Below, piece by piece: positions 1-6,632 of a stretch of 8,311 bases of DNA (its first letter is position 1; each line of letters begins with the position of its first letter). The notes under the pieces are model-generated. The model saw only the letters and a list, made by a program, of their open reading frames with translations, searched no databases and had not been told where the DNA came from. Origin of the DNA: an uncultured Acidobacteriota bacterium (lineage in GTDB: Bacteria > Acidobacteriota > Terriglobia > Bryobacterales > Bryobacteraceae); NCBI GenBank assembly GCA_937952345.1, contig CALFYN010000283.1:1-8311 (forward strand). Reading direction: 5' to 3'. Both the position numbers and the translations under genes were made by a program.

Positions 1-1
1 T

Positions 2-2719
2 CCGATCGACGCTTTCGTTATGGCGAAGCTTCGGGAAAAGGGCTTGCAGCCTGCTCCGCCTGCTGACAAACGTACGTTGATCCGCCGCGCCACATACGAT
101 TTGACGGGCATGCCTCCGACGCCGGAAGAAGTGAAAGCCTTTCTAGCCGATGATTCCCCGCGGGCGTTTGAAAACGTGGTGGAGCGATTGCTGGCTTCCC
201 CGCGTTATGGAGAGCGCTGGGGACGGCACTGGCTGGACGTGGCCCGCTATGCGGACTCGAACGGGCTGGACGAAAATCTGGTTTATAAAAACGCGTTTCG
301 CTATCGGGATTACGTGATTCAGGCGTTCAATAAAGATAAGCCGTACGATCAGTTTGTGCATGAGCAACTGGCTGGGGATCTGATGCCTGCATCGAGCGAT
401 CTGGAAACGACCTTTGAGCGGTGGACGGCGACGGGATTCCTGTCGCTGGGCGCGAAGATGCTGGCCGAAGATGATCCCGTGAAGATGGAAGTGGACATCA
501 TCGATGAGCAGATTGACACCATCGGGCGCACGTTCATGGGGCTGACGGTGGGCTGCGCGCGCTGCCATGACCACAAGTTCGATCCGATTCCGCAGGCGGA
601 TTATTACTCGATGGCGGGCATTTTCAAGAGCACGAAGACCATGGAGAATTTCAAGGTCGTGGCGAAGTGGCATGAGCATGTGCTGGCTCCGAAAGCGGAC
701 CGCGACCGGCTGGATGCGTACCTGGCGAAGGTAGAAGCGAAGAACAAGGAGATCGGCAAGATCACGAAGGCTGAGAACGAAACGCTGACGGCGGCAGCCA
801 AGCGCAAGGTGGGCGCCTATCTGCTGGCGGCGTATGAGGCTCGGGAGACGGTACCGCCGGCTGTGCTGGGGGCGAATGCGGCGATTCTTGTGGAACGGGA
901 AGCTTCTTCGTTTGACGCAGGGAATGCCTCGAAGCCGGTGGAGCCGAAGAAGCCGAATACGGCAAAGGGCGCGAAGGGACCGTTCTGGGCGGAGTACAAA
1001 ATCGCGGTGGAACGTTCCGGCGATTATCAGATGGAATTGCGGGATGAGGAGCGCGGAGCGGGCACGGCTGATCTCTACATTGGCGGGGTGCTTGTGAAGA
1101 AGGGCGAGGGAGCGGTGCAGAATCGCGAGGCTTCGCCGGATGCCGGCGGGTGGGCTCCGCTGGGGATTTTCCGCCTGGAGCAGGGAGAGAATACCATCCG
1201 GCTGCAGCACAAGAATCGCTTCCCGTATTTTTCGAAGATGCGGATTGCGGCGAGTCCGCTGCCCGCCGGCCAGCGCGCGCCGCGCACACTGGTGCAGATC
1301 GCGCGGCATTACGGCATCAATGCGAGCATTCTCGATCAGATGGTGGAGCATCTGGAACGATCGAATGGCGCTGCCGCTTCGGTGCTGTATGCATTTGAGA
1401 ATTTCGGCAAGCCTCTGACGGGGTGGTCGTCGCCGGCGGCAAAGCTATTTGAGGGATTCACGGCGCGCACGCGCGAGGAGATGGCGGCGCGGTATCAGGA
1501 GTTGTTTGTGGAGGTGGCTGATAGCGCACCCGAGAACGATGTGCCGCGGAAAGCGCTGCGAGAGCTGTTGACGGAAAAGTTCGGGCCGTTCCGCGCGCCG
1601 GGCGATGCTCGCGACTATTATCCGCAGGGCGCGGTGACGGAACTGGCGCGGTTGGAAGAAGAGCGTAAGAAGCTGGAACAGGAAACGCCGGAGTTCCCGC
1701 AAGCGATGGGTGTGCGCGACAGCGACACGATCACGGATCTGCCGATTCATCTGCGTGGCAGCCACATCAACCTGGGCCAGGTTGTGCCGCGGCGTTTCCT
1801 GCGGGCGATTGCCGGAGAAAACCAAACGCCCATCGGGGCGAAGACGAGCGGGCGGCTGGAACTGGCGCAATGGATCACGGGAAAAGATCATCCGCTGACG
1901 GCGCGCGTGATGGTGAATCGCATCTGGCGCTGGCACTTCGGACGGGGCATTGTGCCATCGACGGACAACTTCGGCAGGCTGGGCGAGATGCCCGTGAATC
2001 AGCCGCTGCTCGACTGGCTGGCACTGCGCTTCATCGAACGGGGGTGGAGCGTGAAGGCGATGCACCGGCTGATCATGGCATCGAGCACCTACCAGATGTC
2101 GAGCACGTACAACGAGCGGAGTTTTGAAACGGATCCGGAGAACTCGCTGCTGTGGCGGTTCAACCGCAAGCGGCTGGAAGCGGAGTCCGTGCGCGATGCG
2201 ATTCTGACGGTTTCGGGCGGATTGCAGTTGGTGAACGGCGGCTCGATTTTGACTTACAAGGACCGGCAATACGTGGCGAACACGTCGCGGCGTGGTGGCG
2301 TCGATTACGACCGCGCGATCCGGGCGGTTTATCTGCCGGTGGTGCGCAGTTCGATGTATGAGCTGTTCACGGCGTTCGATCTTCCCGATCCATCGGTGCC
2401 GCAGGGCGACCGCAGCGCTTCGGTGATTGCTCCGCAGGCGCTGTTCATGATGAACGGATCGGTGGTGCTGCAGCATACACGGCGCATGGCGGAGCGGCTG
2501 CTGGCGTTGCCGGATGCGGATGATGCTGCGCGCGTCAAAGAAGCCTATGAGCTGGCGCTTTCGCGTCCGGCGAGCGGGGCGGAAGTGGATCAGGCGCTGA
2601 CCTTCATCGGAAGGATCGAGAAGGAATTGCCGGCGGACGCGACGGACAAAGCAACGCTGAAGTGGCAGAGCTTCTGCAAGTCTCTGCTGGCGTCGAACGA
2701 ATTCATATACATTAACTAG
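2..2719 (+). CDS. PSCyt2/PSD1 (DUF1549-DUF1553) cytochrome-like protein, 5' partial
   Basis: The reading frame is open to the left edge, and the codons before the first ATG (position 20) read PIDAFV. This matches the usual family sequence at this point, so that ATG is internal and the true N-terminus, often with a PSCyt1 heme domain and a signal peptide, lies outside the window. Numbering from ATG 20: PSCyt2/DUF1549 covers about residues 1-210 and includes the motif CARCHDHKFDPI, with C179, C182 and H183 forming a CxxCH heme-c-type site (bases 554-568). A Lys/Ala/Glu-rich helical stretch follows (about 228-275). A beta-rich insert (about 322-415) resembles a small carbohydrate-binding-like sandwich. 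PSD1/DUF1553 spans about 609-870, with the conserved stretch RVMVNRIWRWHFGRGIVPS, and the protein ends in the family-typical SNEFIYIN, so the C-terminus is complete. The biochemical function of the family is unknown. Heme binding and export are inferences. It sits 8 bases upstream of the DUF1501 gene, its habitual partner. Confidence 0.93.
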   Translation, partial: PIDAFVMAKLREKGLQPAPPADKRTLIRRATYDLTGMPPTPEEVKAFLADDSPRAFENVVERLLASPRYGERWGRHWLDVARYADSNGLDENLVYKNAFRYRDYVIQAFNKDKPYDQFVHEQLAGDLMPASSDLETTFERWTATGFLSLGAKMLAEDDPVKMEVDIIDEQIDTIGRTFMGLTVGCARCHDHKFDPIPQADYYSMAGIFKSTKTMENFKVVAKWHEHVLAPKADRDRLDAYLAKVEAKNKEIGKITKAENETLTAAAKRKVGAYLLAAYEARETVPPAVLGANAAILVEREASSFDAGNASKPVEPKKPNTAKGAKGPFWAEYKIAVERSGDYQMELRDEERGAGTADLYIGGVLVKKGEGAVQNREASPDAGGWAPLGIFRLEQGENTIRLQHKNRFPYFSKMRIAASPLPAGQRAPRTLVQIARHYGINASILDQMVEHLERSNGAAASVLYAFENFGKPLTGWSSPAAKLFEGFTARTREEMAARYQELFVEVADSAPENDVPRKALRELLTEKFGPFRAPGDARDYYPQGAVTELARLEEERKKLEQETPEFPQAMGVRDSDTITDLPIHLRGSHINLGQVVPRRFLRAIAGENQTPIGAKTSGRLELAQWITGKDHPLTARVMVNRIWRWHFGRGIVPSTDNFGRLGEMPVNQPLLDWLALRFIERGWSVKAMHRLIMASSTYQMSSTYNERSFETDPENSLLWRFNRKRLEAESVRDAILTVSGGLQLVNGGSILTYKDRQYVANTSRRGGVDYDRAIRAVYLPVVRSSMYELFTAFDLPDPSVPQGDRSASVIAPQALFMMNGSVVLQHTRRMAERLLALPDADDAARVKEAYELALSRPASGAEVDQALTFIGRIEKELPADATDKATLKWQSFCKSLLASNEFIYIN

Positions 2720-2722
2720 GAC
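2717..2722 (+). promoter_or_regulatory. Ribosome binding site of the DUF1501 gene, overlapping the upstream stop
   Basis: The sequence TAGGAC holds an AGGA core at 2718-2721, six bases before the ATG at 2728. The core overlaps the TAG stop (2717-2719) of the PSCyt2/PSD1 gene, which suggests translational coupling of the two genes. Confidence 0.6.
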
Positions 2723-2727
2723 AGCAC

Positions 2728-4137
2728 ATGAACAGGCACTGGAATTCCTATCTCAATCAGAAGTTGTCACGCCGCGATCTGCTGCGCGTATCGAGCGCGG
2801 GGTTCGGCAGCCTGGCGCTGGCGGGACTGCTGGGCGCGGAGGGGCAGGCGAATCCGCTGGCGGTGAAGCAGCCCCATTTTCCGGCGAAGGCGAAACGGGT
2901 TATTTTTCTGTTCATGCATGGCGGGCCGTCGCAGATTGATACGTTTGACTACAAGCCGCTGCTGAAGCGCGATCATGGCAAGCCGTTGCCGTTCGCGAAA
3001 CGGCGCGTCGTGTCGGCGGAAACGTTCAACCTGCTGCAATCGCCGTGGGCCTTCAAACAGTACGGGCAGAGCGGGGCATGGGTGAGCGATCTGTTTCCGA
3101 ACGTGGCCAAGCATGTGGACGATCTGTGCTTCATCAAGTCGATGTGGGGGTCGAATTCGCGGCACGGCGGAGCGCTGTTGGAACTGCACACGGGGAGCGA
3201 CACGTTTGTGCGGCCGAGCATGGGATCGTGGATCACGTATGGGTTAGGCAGCGAAAACCAGAGCATGCCGGGCTATGTCACCATCTGCCCGACACAGAGC
3301 CACGGCGGAGCCAACAACTTCAGCTCGGCGTTTCTGCCGGCGCCGTATGCAGGGACGCCCGTGGGTTCGGTTGGCGTTCCGGCGCGAGAGGCGCGAATCC
3401 CGTTCATTGAGAACAAGGAGACGCCGCGTAATATTCAGCGCATGGAAATTGATTACACGCAGGCGTTGAACCGGCAGCAACTGGAGAAGACCGGCCCGGA
3501 TGCGGCGCTGGAAGGTCGCATTGAATCGTTCGAACTGGCGTTTCGCATGCAGTCGGCGGCGCCAGAGTTGCAGGATCTTTCGGGCGAATCCGAGACGACG
3601 CGGAAGATGTACGGGCTGGACAATCCGGTCACGGAGGATTTCGGGCGGCAGTGCCTGATGGCGCGGCGGTTGAGCGAGCGCGGGGTTCGCTTCGTGCAGG
3701 TGAGCCACACGTATAAGTGGGATCAGCACGCCAATCTGAAGCGGGATCACGAGGGCAACGCGCGGGAAGTAGATCAGCCGATCGCGGCATTGCTGACGGA
3801 TCTGAAAGGCCGCGGGCTGTTGCAAGATACGCTGGTGCTGTGGGGCGGCGAGTTCGGCCGCACGCCGACGGCGCAGGGATCCGATGGCCGGGACCATAAT
3901 CCGGAAGCGTTCACGATGTGGCTGGCGGGCGGCGGCGTGAAGCCGGGGTTGAGCTACGGCGCAACGGACGATTACGGATATTATTCGGTGGAAAAGAAGG
4001 TCCATTTCCACGATTTGCACGCCACTATGCTGCACTTGCTGGGAATGGACCATTTGCGGCTTACTTACCGTTTCGCGGGACGGGACTTCCGGCTGACGGA
4101 CATCCATGGAAACGTGGTCACGGACATCATCGCCTGA
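2728..4137 (+). CDS. DUF1501 family protein with twin-arginine leader
   Basis: This 469-residue protein matches DUF1501 along its whole length; the family belongs to the alkaline phosphatase/sulfatase-like superfamily. The N-terminus has a twin-arginine motif SRRDLLR (14-20) followed by an Ala/Leu/Gly-rich hydrophobic stretch (about 22-37), so export by Tat as a folded protein is likely. Family landmarks in order are MHGGPSQIDTFD (63-74), a GGALLELHTGSD segment, PSMGSWITYGLG, WDQH (331-334), GGEFGRTP (373-380), GRDHNP (387-392) and HDLHAT (428-433). These Asp/His-rich motifs sit where the superfamily places metal ligands, but the reaction is not known. I see no sulfatase-type Cys/Ser-x-Pro-x-Arg site, so it is not a classical sulfatase. 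DUF1501 genes usually follow PSCyt2/PSD1 genes, as here, which suggests the two proteins act together outside the cytoplasm. The start is fixed by the AGGA six bases upstream and by the complete leader. Confidence 0.95.
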   Translation: MNRHWNSYLNQKLSRRDLLRVSSAGFGSLALAGLLGAEGQANPLAVKQPHFPAKAKRVIFLFMHGGPSQIDTFDYKPLLKRDHGKPLPFAKRRVVSAETFNLLQSPWAFKQYGQSGAWVSDLFPNVAKHVDDLCFIKSMWGSNSRHGGALLELHTGSDTFVRPSMGSWITYGLGSENQSMPGYVTICPTQSHGGANNFSSAFLPAPYAGTPVGSVGVPAREARIPFIENKETPRNIQRMEIDYTQALNRQQLEKTGPDAALEGRIESFELAFRMQSAAPELQDLSGESETTRKMYGLDNPVTEDFGRQCLMARRLSERGVRFVQVSHTYKWDQHANLKRDHEGNAREVDQPIAALLTDLKGRGLLQDTLVLWGGEFGRTPTAQGSDGRDHNPEAFTMWLAGGGVKPGLSYGATDDYGYYSVEKKVHFHDLHATMLHLLGMDHLRLTYRFAGRDFRLTDIHGNVVTDIIA

Positions 4138-4149
4138 TTGGATTACAGC

Positions 4150-4154
4150 AGGAG
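4150..4154 (+). promoter_or_regulatory. Ribosome binding site of the propeller gene
   Basis: AGGAG lies 11 bases before the ATG at 4166. It supports that ATG over the in-frame ATG at 4106, which lies inside the DUF1501 gene. The spacing is slightly long. Confidence 0.55.
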
Positions 4155-4165
4155 CACACATCACA

Positions 4166-5332
4166 ATGCGTTTGCTATGGACAGTGGCATTCCTATTGCC
4201 GGCTGCGATCGCCGCGCCTCCGAACTATCGCATCGAGGATCTGAAGATTCAGGAACTGGTGGAGGATCCGGAGAACTTCATATCAGAGGCAAGCATCGAC
4301 ACACGCGGGAAAGAAGCATTGGCCGTGTATGTGCGGCACCGCAAGCTGCGGCATACCGACGATGGATCGATCCTGGCGATCGTGTCGCACGACGGCGGGC
4401 GGAACTGGGACCGGCGATCTTTGGTGGTGGCGATGCCGGAATCCCCGACATGGGGTTTTACGTCACCGGCATGCCTGATCTTGAAGGACGGCACGATGCT
4501 GGTCTTTGCACTGGTCAATACGGCCGTGGGGCAGAGAGCCGGGTCTGAGGCGCGCTTCCGCGGAGGCTATGTGGCACGGTCGACGGACCGCGGCAAGACG
4601 TGGAGCAAACCGGAGCAGATTGACGCATGGCCGCTGCGCGTGGCGGGCACATGGGACAATCCGCTGGAGATGCCTGACGGCACGCTGTTGCTGCCGGTGT
4701 ATGGCGCGTTGGAATCGGGATATGGCGTCGGTACGTATCGCGATCCTTCACGGGCGACGCTGCTGTGGTCGGATGACAAGGGGATCAGCTGGCATGCCTA
4801 CGGGACGATTGCATACGATCCAAGCGGGCTGCGGCAGTTCTATGAGCCGAGTGTTGCGCGCACGCCGGATGGACGGCTGGTGGCTTTGTCGCGCGAACGG
4901 CTGGGCGTGTTCAGCAATAACCCTCCGGCGGGGTACCTGTTCTTTTCGGAATCGCTGGACGGCGGGGCGACTTGGACGCAGCAGCAACGTACGGAAGTGT
5001 GGGGCTATCCGGCCGATCTGGTCACATTGAAGGATGGCAGCATCCTGAATATTTACGGCCACCGCAAAGATCCGATGAGCGTGAAGGTGGTTGTGGCAGA
5101 GGATGGGCGGACGTGGAAAGAGGCGAACGCGAGCGTGCTGTACAATGCTCCCAATTACGATACGCGGGATCTTGGGAGTTCGCGTGGCGCGATCGACACG
5201 GGGTATCGCCACATTGGCTATCCCTCGGCGAGTGTGCTGGATGACGGGACGGTGGTGGCGGTGTTCCACTCCTTCAACCAGCAGCGCAAACAGATCGTGC
5301 TGGTGGCGCACTTCCGCATGGTGAAGAACTGA
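4166..5332 (+). CDS. Secreted sialidase-like (BNR/Asp-box) beta-propeller protein
   Basis: The protein has 388 residues from the ATG at 4166. This start gives a Sec signal peptide (MRLLWTVAFLLPAAIA, probable cleavage after residue 16) and has an AGGAG upstream. Four good Asp boxes (S-x-D-x-G-x-x-W) appear at 74-81, 139-146, 202-209 and 263-270, with a shortened fifth one, AEDGRTW, at 311-317. They alternate with five strand motifs of the form DG-T/S/R-hydrophobic (near 108, 171, 235, 290 and 360). The regular spacing of about 60 residues points to a six-bladed propeller of the sialidase/neuraminidase superfamily (BNR_2-like). FYEPSVARTPDGR (225-237) and GYPSASVLDDGT (351-362) are typical of these proteins. 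The canonical N-terminal F/Y-R-I-P motif carrying the first catalytic arginine of true sialidases is not visible, so sialidase activity is doubtful; another glycosidase or a glycan-binding role is equally possible. It lies 28 bases after the DUF1501 gene, in the presumed operon. Confidence 0.88.
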   Translation: MRLLWTVAFLLPAAIAAPPNYRIEDLKIQELVEDPENFISEASIDTRGKEALAVYVRHRKLRHTDDGSILAIVSHDGGRNWDRRSLVVAMPESPTWGFTSPACLILKDGTMLVFALVNTAVGQRAGSEARFRGGYVARSTDRGKTWSKPEQIDAWPLRVAGTWDNPLEMPDGTLLLPVYGALESGYGVGTYRDPSRATLLWSDDKGISWHAYGTIAYDPSGLRQFYEPSVARTPDGRLVALSRERLGVFSNNPPAGYLFFSESLDGGATWTQQQRTEVWGYPADLVTLKDGSILNIYGHRKDPMSVKVVVAEDGRTWKEANASVLYNAPNYDTRDLGSSRGAIDTGYRHIGYPSASVLDDGTVVAVFHSFNQQRKQIVLVAHFRMVKN

Positions 5333-5339
5333 AGGAGGA
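5333..5339 (+). promoter_or_regulatory. Strong Shine-Dalgarno of the enolase-superfamily gene
   Basis: AGGAGGA starts directly after the propeller gene's TGA stop and is a near-perfect anti-16S match. Its AGGAGG core ends seven bases before the ATG at 5346. It rules out the in-frame TTG at 5340, which would be only one base from the AGGAGG core. It is the strongest ribosome binding site in the window. Confidence 0.8.
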
Positions 5340-5345
5340 TTGGCG

Positions 5346-6632
5346 ATGTCGAACTGGACGCGGAGAAACTTTGCACGGAGCCTTGCGGGCGCGGCGCTGG
5401 CCGGCCCACTGACGGCCCAGAACAAGCCGGCGGGCAAGCTGAAGATCGTCGATCTGAAGTGCGCCATTATTGGGCGGAATCCGACGGTACGGATCGTCAC
5501 CGATAAAGGGATTTCGGGGTATGGGCAGGCGGAATCGTCGAAGACATATCTGAAGCCGATGGTGATGTTCTACAAGGACTACATCCTCGGGGAAGACCCC
5601 ACCGATGTGCAACGCGTGATGTTGAAGATCCGGCGCATGGGGGCATCGAAGCCGTGGGGCGCGGCGGTAAGCGCGATTGAAATCGCATTGTGGGATATCG
5701 CGGGACAGGCGGCGGGGATACCGGTTTACAAACTGCTGGGCGGCAAGATGCGCGACCGCGTGCGCGTCTACAACGGCGGCGTGCGCTTCCCGATGACTGG
5801 CCACACTCCGCAGCACTACGCCGAGAACATGGCGAAGATGAAGGAGGCGAAGGAGGGATTCACGCTCATCAAACAGGCGGTGGGATTCCACAACGGCGCG
5901 ATGATGCGGGCCATTCCCGACGCCTGGTACGATGAGCCGCGGCGTGGGGCTCCGCATCCTGACAAGGGCATGTTGACGGAGCGCGGATTGAAGCACATCG
6001 TCGCGTGCGTGGAGGCGATGAAGAAGGTGCTGGGGGATGAGGTCGGCCTGGCGCTCGATTGTGGACCGGGCCATACGGTGAAGGACGCGATTACGTTCGC
6101 GCGGGCCATGGAGCCGCTGCATATCGCGTGGCTGGAGGATTTGATTACCGGCGATTACTCGGTGTATCCGAACGCGGAGTTATTCCGCGAATTGACACGC
6201 AGCACCTCGGTCCACATTCACACGGGCGAACAGATTTACATGCGGGAGAATTTCAAGGATCTGATCGAGAAGCAGGCGGTGGATGTCGTTGGTCCGGACC
6301 CGGAGGACGTTGGGGGAATCGCCGAGTTGAAATGGATTGCCGAGTATGCGGATCTGCACGGCATTCAGGTAGCGCCGCACGGCATCTTCGACGGGCTGAT
6401 CGGGCTTGCGGCACAGGTGCACATGTCCGCGGCGATGCCGCAGAACTATATCGCTTTCGAATATCCCGTGGGGCAGCCGGAATGGTGGTATGACATCGTG
6501 GACGGACTGCCGGATCCCATTGTGAAGCGCGGGTTCATCGATGTGTGGGACAAGCCGGGGTTGGGCGTCAGCTTCCGGGTGCAGGCGGCGAAGGCTCGCC
6601 TGTCGCCGGAAGACCGGGGATTCTTCGATTAG
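5346..6632 (+). CDS. Mandelate racemase/enolase-superfamily protein with twin-arginine leader
   Basis: From the ATG at 5346 the protein has 428 residues. The N-terminus, TRRNFARS (5-12) with an Ala/Leu/Gly stretch and a likely cleavage after LTA (residue 24), looks like a Tat signal. The capping domain (MR_MLE N-terminal) spans about 31-135 and the (beta/alpha)7-beta barrel about 140-400. Expected metal ligands are D238 (LALDCGPG), E264 (WLEDL) and E295 (TGEQ). The His-Asp general-base dyad is D318 (GPDPEDVGG) and H345 (VAPHG). E372 in AFEYP fits the end-of-barrel acid position. On strand two only the first Lys of the usual KxK appears (K176 in LIKQAV; the second position is A178). Known relatives dehydrate sugar acids such as galactonate, gluconate or mannonate, or racemise 2-hydroxy acids; the exact substrate cannot be read. 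An insert-like loop with several Arg/Pro/His lies at about 186-207. The gene is 13 bases after the propeller gene and appears to be the last of the operon. Its TAG stop overlaps the stop of the convergent sulfatase gene. Confidence 0.93.
   Translation: MSNWTRRNFARSLAGAALAGPLTAQNKPAGKLKIVDLKCAIIGRNPTVRIVTDKGISGYGQAESSKTYLKPMVMFYKDYILGEDPTDVQRVMLKIRRMGASKPWGAAVSAIEIALWDIAGQAAGIPVYKLLGGKMRDRVRVYNGGVRFPMTGHTPQHYAENMAKMKEAKEGFTLIKQAVGFHNGAMMRAIPDAWYDEPRRGAPHPDKGMLTERGLKHIVACVEAMKKVLGDEVGLALDCGPGHTVKDAITFARAMEPLHIAWLEDLITGDYSVYPNAELFRELTRSTSVHIHTGEQIYMRENFKDLIEKQAVDVVGPDPEDVGGIAELKWIAEYADLHGIQVAPHGIFDGLIGLAAQVHMSAAMPQNYIAFEYPVGQPEWWYDIVDGLPDPIVKRGFIDVWDKPGLGVSFRVQAAKARLSPEDRGFFD
6629..6632. other. 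Tail-to-tail overlap of two convergent stop codons
   Basis: The four bases TTAG contain the plus-strand stop TAG (6630-6632) of the enolase-superfamily gene and, read on the minus strand, the stop TAA (6631-6629) of the sulfatase gene. No intergenic space is left for an ordinary terminator, so each transcript must run into the other gene or stop inside it. Confidence 0.9.

Noticed and set aside
143..1351. Minus-strand open frame of 402 codons opposite the PSCyt2/PSD1 gene
   Set aside because: It is a shadow of the GC-rich gene on the other strand: it is rich in Arg, His and Gln with no family-like motif, whereas the plus-strand frame has clear domains.
1445..2476. Minus-strand open frame of 343 codons
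   Set aside because: It lies opposite the highly conserved PSD1 region, has low-complexity Arg/His/Gln composition and no recognisable motif.
3244..4164. Minus-strand open frame of 306 codons opposite the DUF1501 gene
   Set aside because: Same shadow composition; the plus-strand frame carries all DUF1501 motifs.
4106..4165. Upstream ATG extending the propeller protein by 20 residues
   Set aside because: It would overlap the DUF1501 gene by 32 bases and bury the signal peptide; the ATG at 4166 has an AGGAG upstream and a clean leader.
5274..6122. Minus-strand open frame of 282 codons
   Set aside because: It runs across the end of one gene and into the next and has no motif; both plus-strand genes are well supported.
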